Below are positions 23,164 through 31,342 of a stretch of DNA of 64,000 nt, piece after piece (the stretch's first letter is position 1; the number at the start of each line of letters is the position of its first letter). The notes under the pieces were generated by a model. It made no database searches, was not told the DNA's origin, and worked only from the letters and a program-made list of their open reading frames with translations. The translations under genes and the position numbers were made by a program. The DNA lies in IMG/VR virus record IMGVR_UViG_3300022538_000539, positions 51,400 through 115,399 of that record. One strand, 5' to 3'. This DNA is from a virus.

Positions 23164-23574
23164 TTATAAACGATAAGTTGGATATTCGAATGTAAAACTT
23201 ATACTTTTTTCCGCATTAAATGGTATGTGTCCCTTTAATTCATTAATCAATCTATCTAAATTATAATCACTTTTACTTAATAAACATTTTATATTATGTG
23301 AAATATATCTACCAATCCCTTTTATTATTTTCGATTTATAAGTTGCATAATACCCTTTTGTCTCTACATCTATTGACCAAATTACTGAATTACTATAAGC
23401 ATTATAATAATAATTTGCTCTTTCAAATGGAATATTACCACAAGATGTATAATCAGTATTATTTGCTTGAGAATAAAAGAATACCTGTGTATTACCACTC
23501 AACAATAAACACCATTTATCAGGAAACCAAAAATAAAAATCTATTACTGGTTCATTTTTTCTATAATGTTTCAT
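23164..23574 (-). CDS. Tandem triplet paralog A (136 aa)
   Basis: Starts MKHYRKNEPVIDFYFWFPDK. Later TSCGNIPFERANYYYNAYSN, SVIWSIDVETKGYY, and a C-terminal helix SDYNLDRLINELKGHIPF. The same blocks occur in the next two genes. No known family; Tyr/Asn-rich, no membrane span. Confidence 0.88.
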   Translation of the reverse strand: MKHYRKNEPVIDFYFWFPDKWCLLLSGNTQVFFYSQANNTDYTSCGNIPFERANYYYNAYSNSVIWSIDVETKGYYATYKSKIIKGIGRYISHNIKCLLSKSDYNLDRLINELKGHIPFNAEKSISFTFEYPTYRL

Positions 23575-23580
23575 TTTAAC

Positions 23581-23973
23581 CTATAATTCACGAATATTCA
23601 TTGCTGTTATATTTTTACTTATTTCATCTATTATTTCTTGTATATTCTTATTATATTTTTTTGTCATCACTACTACATTTCTCCAAATATATCCTGCTAC
23701 TCCTTTTAATTTTTTCAATTTCAACAATTCTAAATCATCCCTATTAACAATCCATGACCAAGATAAACAATTGTTATAATTAAGAAAATATTTATTTGCA
23801 ACCTCATAAGACATATAACTATAATTTATTTTTTTAGCAACATAAACATAATCTATTTGAAGTATCTCTTTTCCACTATTAAATATTATGCAAGTTGAAA
23901 GAGATTGAGCATCTTTGCCATATGGAAAGAAATATAAATCTATTCTTGGATTATTTTTACTATAATGAGTCAT
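23581..23973 (-). CDS. Tandem triplet paralog B (130 aa)
   Basis: MTHYSKNNPRIDLYFFPYGKD matches the start of the gene at 23164; SYEVANKYFLNYNNCLSWSW matches the ANYYYNAYSNSVIWS block; KLKGVAGYIWRN and YNKNIQEIIDEISKNI match the end. Unknown function; duplicated and strongly diverged. Confidence 0.88.
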   Translation of the reverse strand: MTHYSKNNPRIDLYFFPYGKDAQSLSTCIIFNSGKEILQIDYVYVAKKINYSYMSYEVANKYFLNYNNCLSWSWIVNRDDLELLKLKKLKGVAGYIWRNVVVMTKKYNKNIQEIIDEISKNITAMNIREL

Positions 23974-23982
23974 TTTTATTCC

Positions 23983-24405
23983 TCATAAATAATATATTTC
24001 TACATTATCAACTACTCTTACTTTCTTTGGACGCATTCGTTCTTTTATAGTACTAATACATTTTTCTACATTCATATGACACTTTTTAAAAAGACTTACA
24101 AAATTACGCACTACAAATTCATTATTACCACTTATTTGTTTTTTATTAAATAAAGGATAGTGATAATCATAAAAATCATTGTTAAGTTTTAATGAAAAAA
24201 TTATACTTCTATAATTACTATTATAATATTCATTTGCTTCTTTTTCAGACATATTGCCACAAGATAATCCAAATTTTGCATTAGGATAACCTGATTGGTA
24301 AATATAAAATACCTGTTCTCCACTACTTAATATTAAACAATAAAGATTGCATTCCAAATCGTAAAAATCTACTCGTGGTATATCTTGATAGTGTTCTTTT
24401 TTCAT
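23983..24405 (-). CDS. Tandem triplet paralog C (140 aa)
   Basis: MKKEHYQDIPRVDFYDLE, LILSSGEQVFYIYQSG, LSCGNMSEKEANEYYNSNYR, SIIFSLKLN, and CHMNVEKCISTIKERM correspond block by block to the genes at 23164 and 23581. First gene of the triplet and directly downstream of a candidate promoter. Confidence 0.88.
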   Translation of the reverse strand: MKKEHYQDIPRVDFYDLECNLYCLILSSGEQVFYIYQSGYPNAKFGLSCGNMSEKEANEYYNSNYRSIIFSLKLNNDFYDYHYPLFNKKQISGNNEFVVRNFVSLFKKCHMNVEKCISTIKERMRPKKVRVVDNVEIYYL

Positions 24406-24421
24406 TTTATTTCCTAATATA

Positions 24422-24450
24422 ATTATACTATATTTTTACTATTTTTTTCT
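24422..24450 (-). promoter_or_regulatory. Candidate promoter (weak -35)
   Basis: TATAAT at 24422-24427 (minus strand) followed by TATATTAGGAAAT and the ATG of 24405, the same -10 context as the strong promoters. No good -35 hexamer at 17 bp (AGAAAA). Located in a 44-nt gap. Confidence 0.35.
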
Positions 24451-25127
24451 TAAAATTCCCAATATTTTTTTCTCATTTTAATTAGAAAATCATTAATTTC
24501 CTTTTGATTACGCTCTTTCTTTGGTTTATTTTTATAGATTTCCTTGGCAATATTAATATATTTCTCAGCAATATCTATTACATATCCTGCTGTATACATA
24601 CCTTTTTTTAATTTTAATAACATTTCTCTAATTTCTTTACTTTGAATTCTAACATTAAAAATACCTGTATCAAGTAATTCGCATAATTGAAATAGAACCC
24701 TTACATAAGCAACTGCATACTTGTGTGGTCTACTATCCTTTTTATTAAGAAACTTTTTACGTTGATTAAGACCATAACCTATAAAAGCATCGAGAGCATA
24801 TTTACTACTCCAAATATATGGAAAAAGTTTTCTTAATTCTTGTCCATCTTCGTTTGCTTCTATTACAGGTGCAAGAAATACTTCTAAAATACTTGGATTA
24901 CTTTTACTTGCTAAATGCAAAAAGTGTCCTAATTCATAAGCAACATTATCCTCTTTGCCTTGTATTTTAACCCAAGTACTTCCTTTATAAAAATTTCCCA
25001 AAGACAATAATTCTTTTGTAGGTATAATATAAACTGCTCTATAATCATAATCACTATCCTTGTTATGAAGTCCATGTGCTCTACTACCACAAAGCACTTT
25101 CAATAAAATTTGTTTTTTTAATTTCAT
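24450..25127 (-). CDS. Nucleotidyltransferase (RlaP-like, Pol-beta superfamily)
   Basis: 225 residues. LLKVLCGSRAHGLHNKDSDY is the Pol-beta-type signature G-S-x-x-x-G-x-x-x-x-x-S-D-x-D, followed by DYRAVYIIP with the second acid. VAYELGHFLHLASKSNPSIL and YIWSSKYALDAFIGYG are typical of the phage/bacterial RlaP-like family. It would transfer NMP to RNA or a protein; target unknown. An RNA ligase at 31845 suggests RNA repair or modification as a shared theme. Confidence 0.88.
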   Translation of the reverse strand: MKLKKQILLKVLCGSRAHGLHNKDSDYDYRAVYIIPTKELLSLGNFYKGSTWVKIQGKEDNVAYELGHFLHLASKSNPSILEVFLAPVIEANEDGQELRKLFPYIWSSKYALDAFIGYGLNQRKKFLNKKDSRPHKYAVAYVRVLFQLCELLDTGIFNVRIQSKEIREMLLKLKKGMYTAGYVIDIAEKYINIAKEIYKNKPKKERNQKEINDFLIKMRKKYWEF

Positions 25128-25594
25128 TTCCCACCTATAAAATATTTTAAAAAATTTACTATTGATTTTATTTTAGGTAATTGTGAGTCGCAACTCAAAT
25201 AGATATTTTTTCTAAATAATAATGAATACATACTTTTAGTTATCAAAAAAGTACCTAGTCTTATTGTATAAAGTGGAGATGTATATTTATGTTTAGTATT
25301 CAAAAAAATATAATATCTTTCTAAACCAGAAGTTGTAAAAAATCTTATTGCTCCTCCTTTTTTTAAATAATGAGTATCAACATTATTCATTTCTTTAATA
25401 TATTTGACTTCTTTAAAACGATTGATACTTTCGAGAATATCTTTTTCAGTCTTAATATATGATTTGTATGCATTATCATATATTGTGTATGCTTTGTATA
25501 CAATAGTATTTGGTTTTGTAATACGAACATTAATATATAATATAGCATTTATTGTATCTAAAAAAATCTTAAATACTTTTATTTTCTTTTTCAT
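25124..25594 (-). CDS. Expanded-superfamily protein (156 aa)
   Basis: KIFLDTINAILYINVRIT at the N-terminus and KKGGAIRFFTTSGLERYYIF, then LNTKHKYTSPLYTIR. The adjacent gene carries NKGGAIRMFATMNKGHYYIF and LNKKHKYISKLFYMR, so the pair is a duplication. The N-terminal hairpin and the R-x-F-x(n)-YY element link both to the arrays at 39908-42639 and 46341-49483. Unknown function. Confidence 0.88.
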   Translation of the reverse strand: MKKKIKVFKIFLDTINAILYINVRITKPNTIVYKAYTIYDNAYKSYIKTEKDILESINRFKEVKYIKEMNNVDTHYLKKGGAIRFFTTSGLERYYIFLNTKHKYTSPLYTIRLGTFLITKSMYSLLFRKNIYLSCDSQLPKIKSIVNFLKYFIGGK

Positions 25595-26049
25595 TTTTTT
25601 CTTCCTATAAAATATTCTATAAAATCTGAAAAATATTCTGTTTTAGGTATCATATGATTTTTTGTTAAATAAACATTGCCAAGTTTATCCTCTAATAAAC
25701 TCCTAACTTCATAAAGCTGACTTTCTCGCATATAAAAAAGTTTAGAAATATATTTATGTTTCTTGTTCAAAAAAATATAGTAATGACCTTTATTCATAGT
25801 TGCAAACATTCTTATTGCTCCTCCTTTGTTGAAATAAAAGGTATCTATACTATTTATTAATAAACAATCATCATCTTCTCTAAAAGTAATAATTTCTTCT
25901 GCAATAGATTCTACAATATCAGTGAGAAAAAAATTATCGCCAAATATATAAACAAAAAATTTATCTGATTCTTTATAATGTATACACACAGACAAAGCAT
26001 TAGTTTTTTTATTTAAAAATATATCTAATATTCTAAATGTTTCCTTCAT
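25591..26049 (-). CDS. Expanded-superfamily protein (152 aa)
   Basis: ILDIFLNKKTNALSVCIHYK is the N-terminal beta hairpin (compare KIFINKKTGNLIVVYYKY at 46816). NKGGAIRMFATMNKGHYYIF matches the neighbour at 25124. Ends with YFSDFIEYFIGRKK, again like its neighbour (SIVNFLKYFIGGK). Unknown function; 4-nt overlap with the paralog. Confidence 0.88.
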   Translation of the reverse strand: MKETFRILDIFLNKKTNALSVCIHYKESDKFFVYIFGDNFFLTDIVESIAEEIITFREDDDCLLINSIDTFYFNKGGAIRMFATMNKGHYYIFLNKKHKYISKLFYMRESQLYEVRSLLEDKLGNVYLTKNHMIPKTEYFSDFIEYFIGRKK

Positions 26050-26058
26050 TTTATTTCT

Positions 26059-26382
26059 TTATTTTGGTATTCCATTTTTTATTTTATTTAATATATCAAA
26101 TAATTTTTTTCTATTTCTAATATCTTGTAAATATTTTTTTGGAGTCTCATCATTTAATTGTTCATTTTTGGTATACAACCATTTTTTGTATCCTTCTTTG
26201 CCTATAACATCTAATGCTAATTTTGTTACTTTTTCAATTTCTCGATTATTCCACAATACATAATGCCTATTACAACAAAATAATTTATAATTTTTAGGTT
26301 CATCCTTGTAATAAACTTTTAACCGACTTTTAGAAAATTGTTCTTCTAGTTTATTACAAAATAAACAAATATTTTTTTTCAT
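26059..26382 (-). CDS. Zinc-finger-like hypothetical protein
   Basis: From ATG 26382 (GGAAAG 6 nt upstream): MKKNICLFCNKLEEQFSKS, then KLFCCNRHYVLWNNREIEK, a C-x2-C ... C-x2-H style metal site, and a helical C-terminal half (LDVIGKEGYKKWLYTKNEQ). An in-frame ATG at 26400 lacks an SD. No family recognised. Confidence 0.78.
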   Translation of the reverse strand: MKKNICLFCNKLEEQFSKSRLKVYYKDEPKNYKLFCCNRHYVLWNNREIEKVTKLALDVIGKEGYKKWLYTKNEQLNDETPKKYLQDIRNRKKLFDILNKIKNGIPK

Positions 26383-26403
26383 CTTATTCTTTCCAATCAT
26401 TAT

Positions 26404-26616
26404 TTAATTTTTATTTACTAACTTTTTTACAATAATTTTACTTTTAAATTCACCACAAGCAATACCATCTAATAATACTTCTGGATATGTTTGCTTATAT
26501 CTTATCTTAGGAAAAATTTTTCTTATTGTTCTTTTAGGTGGAAATCTCCAACAATATCCCCAAACTGAATCTTCCCATCTATACCAATAACATTCTCCAC
26601 ATTTTTTAAATTTCAT
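26404..26616 (-). CDS. Cys/aromatic-rich small protein (70 aa)
   Basis: MKFKKCGECYWYRWEDSVWG, YCWRFPPKR and GIACGEFK give a C-x2-C ... C ... C set as in small phage zinc proteins of the CxxCxxW/Y type. Function unknown. Confidence 0.8.
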   Translation of the reverse strand: MKFKKCGECYWYRWEDSVWGYCWRFPPKRTIRKIFPKIRYKQTYPEVLLDGIACGEFKSKIIVKKLVNKN

Positions 26617-26774
26617 TTCTCCTCCTTTATTTCCTTAATAATTTTAATTATCAATTTAGCAGTTCTTTCACATTCAAAATCCCTACTATCATAACTTGAC
26701 CAATTATCTTTGGTGCTTGATAACATTTCTTCTAATTGTTTAGCTAATTGTTTTATTCGTTTATTTTCTTTCAT
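26613..26774 (-). CDS. Hypothetical small protein (53 aa)
   Basis: ATG 26774 chosen because AAAGGAG lies 6 nt upstream; a longer in-frame ORF overlaps the upstream gene. Sequence MKENKRIKQLAKQLEEMLSS, a middle loop and a LIIKIIKEIKEEK helix. No family recognised. Confidence 0.7.
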   Translation of the reverse strand: MKENKRIKQLAKQLEEMLSSTKDNWSSYDSRDFECERTAKLIIKIIKEIKEEK

Positions 26775-26790
26775 TTTTTCTCCTTTTTGT

Positions 26791-26979
26791 TTATTCAAAC
26801 CATAATAAATAATATTTATCAACTAAATTTGGTTCTCCCCATTCTTCATTCTTATCTTCATCTAATCCCTCCATACCTAAAAACCAAGCTTTTTTCTTTA
26901 AAACTAAATTGAACCAGAAAAATCTTATAATTTTAAAAATTCTATGTGCAAATTTATAATTTGAAATTCTTATTTTCAT
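26791..26979 (-). CDS. Hypothetical small protein (62 aa)
   Basis: ATG 26979 preceded by AAAGGAAAG and overlapping the HigA-like stop (ATGA). MKIRISNYKFAHRIFKIIRF, then an amphipathic FWFNLVLKKKAWFLG and an acidic tail. Possibly membrane-associated. Function unknown. Confidence 0.7.
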   Translation of the reverse strand: MKIRISNYKFAHRIFKIIRFFWFNLVLKKKAWFLGMEGLDEDKNEEWGEPNLVDKYYLLWFE

Positions 26980-27572
26980 TTTCTTTCCTTTAAATATTTT
27001 TGATAATTTTTTTCTAAATTTAGCCAAAATTTTGCTGAAACATTAAATTCTTTTTCAAATATTTTTGCTATTTTTGGAGTTATTGAATAACTTCCTCTAA
27101 TAATACTTTTTAATACACTAGAAGATACACCTGTCTTTTTAGATAAACCATATACACTCATATTTCGAGCTTCTAATGTTTCCTTTAAAGTTATTCCAGG
27201 AGGAAAAACCATATCAGGATTATATTCTTTTAAATTCATTTTACACATTATATCTATACACAATTTTTTATGAATATTAGCAGGAATATTTAACCACCAT
27301 TCATTATCAAATTGTTTTAAACAATCTAGTGCTTTTTCTACCGAAAAAGATGTATGTATAAGAAGGTATAATTCTTTATATTCAGTTTCACATTCTGGGT
27401 CAATTGTAATTTCAAGAGTAAGCTGTACTAATTCTCCAAAATATTCTTTAATTTTTTTATTTGCTTCATAGAGAACTTCTATAAGAGATAAATTATCCAT
27501 AAGAAATTTCTCTACTTCTGTGTGTTTATGAAAAGTATAAAATTGTTTTAATAAATCTAATTTAGTTTTCAT
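26976..27572 (-). CDS. HigA-like XRE-family HTH protein with N-terminal extension
   Basis: 198 residues. The C-terminal 75 are a HigA-type HTH: FPPGITLKETLEARNMSVYG, LSKKTGVSSSVLKSIIRGSY, then IAKIFEKEFNVSAKFWLNLE (the FW.NLQ-like end is diagnostic). About 120 N-terminal residues are a helical domain without clear match. HigB toxin is not evident next to it, so this may be an orphan antitoxin, anti-toxin decoy or regulator. Confidence 0.87.
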   Translation of the reverse strand: MKTKLDLLKQFYTFHKHTEVEKFLMDNLSLIEVLYEANKKIKEYFGELVQLTLEITIDPECETEYKELYLLIHTSFSVEKALDCLKQFDNEWWLNIPANIHKKLCIDIMCKMNLKEYNPDMVFPPGITLKETLEARNMSVYGLSKKTGVSSSVLKSIIRGSYSITPKIAKIFEKEFNVSAKFWLNLEKNYQKYLKERK

Positions 27573-27584
27573 TTCCTTTCCTTT

Positions 27585-27803
27585 TTAAATAAACATTAAT
27601 CTTTCAGGATTAGTTGCTACACCTGTATAATCTTGAAATCTATTCCAATTGCCAGCACATTTATATACAACAAAAATATACTTATTGTTCCAAGATTTTA
27701 TTTTGCCTTTTTCTATTAAATGTTCTTGATATTCTGCAAATGTACCAATATATTCTACCCATTTGCCAATATCTTCTTTTTTTAATTTTGTTATATCTAT
27801 CAT
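27585..27803 (-). CDS. Conserved phage protein (72 aa)
   Basis: MIDITKLKKEDIGKWVEYIG, GKIKSWNNKYIFVVYKCAGN, WNRFQDYTGVATNPERLMF. A small beta-rich (SH3-like) protein widespread in phages, as I recall; function unknown. Confidence 0.85.
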   Translation of the reverse strand: MIDITKLKKEDIGKWVEYIGTFAEYQEHLIEKGKIKSWNNKYIFVVYKCAGNWNRFQDYTGVATNPERLMFI

Positions 27804-28546
27804 TCTTTCTCCTTTAAAATAGTTATAGATTTTTCACCATCCATAATTCGTTTTAATTCCTCATTTATTGCATTTATTAAAATCACTAATTCACCCATTC
27901 CATCTTTTTCACCTCTTAATTTATCCAATCTTTCTACTTCTTTCTTTGTCCTTCTACCCCACAAATCATAAATTTTTTTTAATCTTTTAATACAAATTTT
28001 TACAGAGATTATAAATTGTCTTACAGTTTCTCTAAATACTTCTTGAGTATAATTTTCAGGAAACATCTTGCCTTCAAATTGTTCCCAATTAGAAAGCGAC
28101 GGTGACGGCGTTTTCTGTGCTTTCTTTAATAATCTACGAATTTCTTTTAAAGAATTAACTTCCAACATTTTTAATAAATCTTTAACTTGTTGTTTATCTT
28201 TTGCTATTTTTACTACTGGAGCAATTTCAGATAATTTTGACCATTCATATTGTTCTATATCACTTGCTAATAATTTCCATTTAAGTATAAATATCTTGTA
28301 GATTTGAATAATTTTTTGAACTGTTCTTAATTCAAATCCTATTTCACTGCACTGAACATAATCTTGCCAAGAATTATAAGTCAATAATAAATATCCTTTT
28401 GATTCTTTCATTTCATACAATTCTTTACCTAAAAGCAAATAATGTTTCTTAATATTATGAATATTCTGTAAAATATTTAAATGCTTTTTTTCTACCTCTT
28501 TGCGAGTTAGAACTCCTTCTTTTAAAATTTCTATTTCATTTCCCAA
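27800..28546 (-). CDS. Hypothetical protein, DUF3102-like N-terminal part (248 aa)
   Basis: KKHYLLLGKELYEMKESKGY and YNSWQDYVQCSEIGFELRTV, QKIIQIYKIF resemble DUF3102/partition-type helical proteins that regulate phage or plasmid genes. The C-terminal half is helical and Lys/Glu-rich. The start appears to be TTG at 28546. Around 28081-28113 the coding sequence (KTPSPSLS) uses unusual GC-rich codons and could fold as a hairpin. Confidence 0.75.
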   Translation of the reverse strand: MGNEIEILKEGVLTRKEVEKKHLNILQNIHNIKKHYLLLGKELYEMKESKGYLLLTYNSWQDYVQCSEIGFELRTVQKIIQIYKIFILKWKLLASDIEQYEWSKLSEIAPVVKIAKDKQQVKDLLKMLEVNSLKEIRRLLKKAQKTPSPSLSNWEQFEGKMFPENYTQEVFRETVRQFIISVKICIKRLKKIYDLWGRRTKKEVERLDKLRGEKDGMGELVILINAINEELKRIMDGEKSITILKEKE

Positions 28547-28701
28547 TTTTTTTTCATCTCCTTTGATAATTTTTTAACTTCTTTTACAAATTCTTTCATT
28601 ACTGCTTGTGTCTTACTTGTTTCTACCATAAGTTTAACAAAACTTTTTGCCCATTTATTAAATTTCATAAAAGCTTCAAAATCTGTAAAATTTGTTATCA
28701 T
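28531..28701 (-). CDS. Small helical protein (56 aa)
   Basis: MITNFTDFEAFMKFNKWAKS then two Lys/Glu helices. ATGA overlap with the upstream gene (28698) and a 16-nt overlap with the next; the gap is otherwise empty. Function unknown. Confidence 0.65.
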   Translation of the reverse strand: MITNFTDFEAFMKFNKWAKSFVKLMVETSKTQAVMKEFVKEVKKLSKEMKKNWEMK

Positions 28702-29189
28702 TTTTTTATTATTAAGCTAAATAATATATCTTTTATTTTTTCTATACTAGGCACTTTTGTATAAGTATCTAAATATATAATAGTAGCACTAAATTTTGTT
28801 AATAAATCGTTTCTTATTATTTCCCATTTTTCATCTTGAATTTTAATTGGTTTATTAATTTTCTTGTTACTTACGAATTGATAATACCAATCTCTAAAAC
28901 TTTTTAATAATCTAATTTTATAATTTGCTTGTTTTATTTGACAAGAATAAATAATGCTAATTGCTATACTATCCTTAATACAAAGTTGTCTTACCATTTC
29001 ATTTATTGCCATTCCTAAATTAGCATTTTGTGGAACAAGTTTTTTTTCAACTAATTGAAAATTATCATAAGAAACCAATATACAATGTAATATATGATAT
29101 ATATTATCTTTTTTACCCTTATTTTCTTTAATAATAAAATTAAGCAAACCTGTTTCTAAATCTAAACGAATTCTTTCTATTTTAAACAC
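28698..29189 (-). CDS. Expanded-superfamily protein, isolated member (163 aa)
   Basis: IERIRLDLETGLLNFIIKEN at the N-terminus corresponds to the KIFINKKTGNLIVVYYKY hairpin at 46816, and YKIRLLKSFRDWYYQFVSNK to YKIRVFSFKDKYYKQVLH. Ends in a helix (VPSIEKIKDILFSLIIKK). Unknown function; coupled to neighbours at both ends. Confidence 0.82.
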   Translation of the reverse strand: MFKIERIRLDLETGLLNFIIKENKGKKDNIYHILHCILVSYDNFQLVEKKLVPQNANLGMAINEMVRQLCIKDSIAISIIYSCQIKQANYKIRLLKSFRDWYYQFVSNKKINKPIKIQDEKWEIIRNDLLTKFSATIIYLDTYTKVPSIEKIKDILFSLIIKK

Positions 29190-29632
29190 TATTTTATTAC
29201 TCCTTTTCTATGTTGAATATGATTACATTTTTCACATTGTACCCAATCTTTTGTTATTTCTTTATTTTTATACATATCTGCGATATCAGTATAAGTATGT
29301 CCATTTAAATTTTGAAATAAATCAGGTCTTTTAATTACTCCGAGAACAAATTTAGTTTTTTCTATAAGAACTCTTTTAAAATTCTTAAAAAATAAAGGAG
29401 TATTTACATTTACTGTTTTTAATACTTCTCGAAAATGTATATTTATAATAATAGGAGTTTCATAAAATTGAATTTCAATCATTTCCCTTTCCATATATTT
29501 TTTTATAATTATTTTATTTTCCGAATCTGCCCAAGTACAATAATCAAAAGGAATAGGATTAGGAATTTTTTTAATTGCCTCCATAATTTCTTTTTCTTTA
29601 CTTAAAATTTCTTTTCTTGTCTTCATTTTCAT
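29189..29632 (-). CDS. Hypothetical protein (147 aa)
   Basis: Helical start, beta-rich centre (EIQFYETPIIINIHFREVL), and a C-terminal VQCEKCNHIQHRKG which may bind zinc (C-x2-C-x2-H...H). No family recognised. Confidence 0.8.
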   Translation of the reverse strand: MKMKTRKEILSKEKEIMEAIKKIPNPIPFDYCTWADSENKIIIKKYMEREMIEIQFYETPIIINIHFREVLKTVNVNTPLFFKNFKRVLIEKTKFVLGVIKRPDLFQNLNGHTYTDIADMYKNKEITKDWVQCEKCNHIQHRKGVIK

Positions 29633-29738
29633 CTCTCTCTTTAATAAACCATATAATTCCTATTGATTTAAAAACATTATATACTAAATCTCTCAATGCT
29701 TCTCCTACTTTATTAAGTGCTTCCCTAGTTGTTTTCAT
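29598..29738 (-). CDS. Small hypothetical protein (46 aa)
   Basis: MKTTREALNKVGEALRDLVY, NVFKSIGIIWFI, charged tail. ATGA overlap with the phosphoesterase (29735) and 35-nt overlap with the next gene. Weak hydrophobic stretch in the middle. Function unknown. Confidence 0.55.
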   Translation of the reverse strand: MKTTREALNKVGEALRDLVYNVFKSIGIIWFIKERDENEDKKRNFK

Positions 29739-30289
29739 TTTACTAATCCTTTTTTAATTTGCTGATAGAGTTTCATTATTTCCTGTAATGTAACAGGTCT
29801 GTAATTATGCACATCTACGCCTACATTAATTAGTATTCTCAATTTATTTCTATCAATCATTTTTCTTTGAAATTTCCAATTTTGATGTATATGTCCTACT
29901 AAATTTAATTGATAATTATAATTTGCTTCTGCTGGATTATGAACTAAATTTATTAACATTTTACTATAATATATTTGCAATGATTTTATTCTACTTTTTA
30001 CAGAATTATTTCTATCATGATTTCCTATAATATGAGTAATCTTACCATTTAACATATCTTCCCAATATTTTGCAGGTTCTATTCCACCTTCTCCTCTATA
30101 TATCATAGCAGGAGTATTTTTAAAACAAAAATCTCCTATTACATAAACTACATCTTCATTCTTAACTCTTTCATTCCATCTACGAATTAATTCTTCATTC
30201 ATATGTGTTAAACTCTTAAATGGTCTTCCACAGTATCTGATAATATTGTAATGATTAAGATGTAAATCACTTGTCACAAAATATTTCAA
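29735..30289 (-). CDS. Calcineurin-like metallophosphoesterase
   Basis: 184 residues. FVTSDLHLNHYNIIRYC (D-x-H), VYVIGDFCF (G-D), THIIGNHDRN (G-N-H-D) and LNLVGHIHQNWKF (G-H-x-H) are the di-metal motifs of calcineurin-like phosphoesterases of the small YfcE-type class common in phages. Substrate unknown (phosphodiester or nucleotide). Confidence 0.92.
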   Translation of the reverse strand: MKYFVTSDLHLNHYNIIRYCGRPFKSLTHMNEELIRRWNERVKNEDVVYVIGDFCFKNTPAMIYRGEGGIEPAKYWEDMLNGKITHIIGNHDRNNSVKSRIKSLQIYYSKMLINLVHNPAEANYNYQLNLVGHIHQNWKFQRKMIDRNKLRILINVGVDVHNYRPVTLQEIMKLYQQIKKGLVK

Positions 30290-30298
30290 TTTTCCTCC

Positions 30299-30583
30299 TT
30301 ATAGTGTTTTATGATTTTTATCATGTAATATAAAACCTACATTTTCTTTTTTAAATATTGCATCTAAAATTTCCTCTAATTCTCTTAATTGCTTTCTATT
30401 AATAATATTAATATATACATGAACATAATAATTAAATAAATTCTCTGGATAACTTTTTGCACGAATTTCTGATTTTCTAACTCTAAAAGAAATTGATATC
30501 AATTCTAATATTTTATTTATATTCTTTTTAATATCCTCTTCAATCATTTTATTTTTATAACTTTTAATATTTTTGTTAATCAT
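30299..30583 (-). CDS. Small alpha/beta family protein (dispersed family)
   Basis: 94 residues. INKILELISISFRVRKSEI, ENLFNYYVHVYINI, RELEEILDAIFKKENVGFIL. Very close in motif to 19039 and 40456. Start 30583 directly follows the upstream stop; ATG 30547 is an alternative. Function unknown. Confidence 0.85.
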   Translation of the reverse strand: MINKNIKSYKNKMIEEDIKKNINKILELISISFRVRKSEIRAKSYPENLFNYYVHVYINIINRKQLRELEEILDAIFKKENVGFILHDKNHKTL

Positions 30584-30928
30584 TTAATTTCTTTTTATAT
30601 AGTAATAATCTTCTAAAAAACTTTTTATTAATACTAAAACTGTTATATCAACTAAACATCCATCTAATTCATCATTATTAAATTTCTCAATATATCTTTC
30701 ATAAATTTTTTTACCTTTAAACATTTCTTTTTCCCAAACTGTAAACTGCAAATTTCCTCGTCTATATCTAAAATAAAACCACTCATTATCATTAGTAAAT
30801 CCATCCCATTGCGTAGGACATGCTGAACAAGTTTTTCTTAAAAATGTACAATATTTTTTAATAAGTAATTTCCATAATTTTTTTTCTATTTGCTTTTCTT
30901 CATTAAAAATATCTTTTATTATTTTCAT
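30584..30928 (-). CDS. Hypothetical protein (114 aa)
   Basis: KKYCTFLRKTCSACPTQWDG, NEWFYFRYRRGNLQFTVWE, then an acidic helix (NNDELDGCLVDITVLVLIKS). No motif recognised. Possibly a compact alpha/beta protein. Confidence 0.82.
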   Translation of the reverse strand: MKIIKDIFNEEKQIEKKLWKLLIKKYCTFLRKTCSACPTQWDGFTNDNEWFYFRYRRGNLQFTVWEKEMFKGKKIYERYIEKFNNDELDGCLVDITVLVLIKSFLEDYYYIKRN

Positions 30929-30934
30929 CTTAAA

Positions 30935-31342
30935 TTACTCCCAATTTTTACCATATTTTAAAAACTTTTTAGCATTTAAACACATTTCTTCTGGATGAAA
31001 TTCAGCACAGAACCAAGGATAATAATCATCTGTATTTCTTGTTCCTATGTATAAAATATCTCTTTTAGCAATAACATCTTGAACAATAATCATATCTGCT
31101 TCGCAACCATCATATTCTTCTACATATCTTACTTTTACTGGAATAGGAGGAAATTTATTTTTTATTTTTATATTAACTGTTACATAAATTTCTTCCATAC
31201 TACTTCTATATCCATTTTGTTCATCTTCTATTGCAAAATGAATAAAATCATTTAAAATAAAAGCAATACCTGTTTTATCTCCATCTTTAATCATTTCAAC
31301 ACCTGATAATTCGTGGAATCCTACTAAATCTTTTAGTTTCAT
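30935..31342 (-). CDS. Hypothetical phage protein (135 aa)
   Basis: VGFHELSGVEMIKDGDKTGI, AFILNDFIHFAIEDEQNGYR, then VRYVEEYDGCEADMIIVQDV and a terminal AEFHPEEMCLNAKKFLK. Looks like a small all-beta phage protein; no assigned function. Confidence 0.85.
   Translation of the reverse strand: MKLKDLVGFHELSGVEMIKDGDKTGIAFILNDFIHFAIEDEQNGYRSSMEEIYVTVNIKIKNKFPPIPVKVRYVEEYDGCEADMIIVQDVIAKRDILYIGTRNTDDYYPWFCAEFHPEEMCLNAKKFLKYGKNWE

Noticed and set aside
26976-27572. A complete HigBA toxin-antitoxin system
   Set aside because: Only the HigA-like HTH is recognisable; neighbouring small proteins show no RelE/HigB features.
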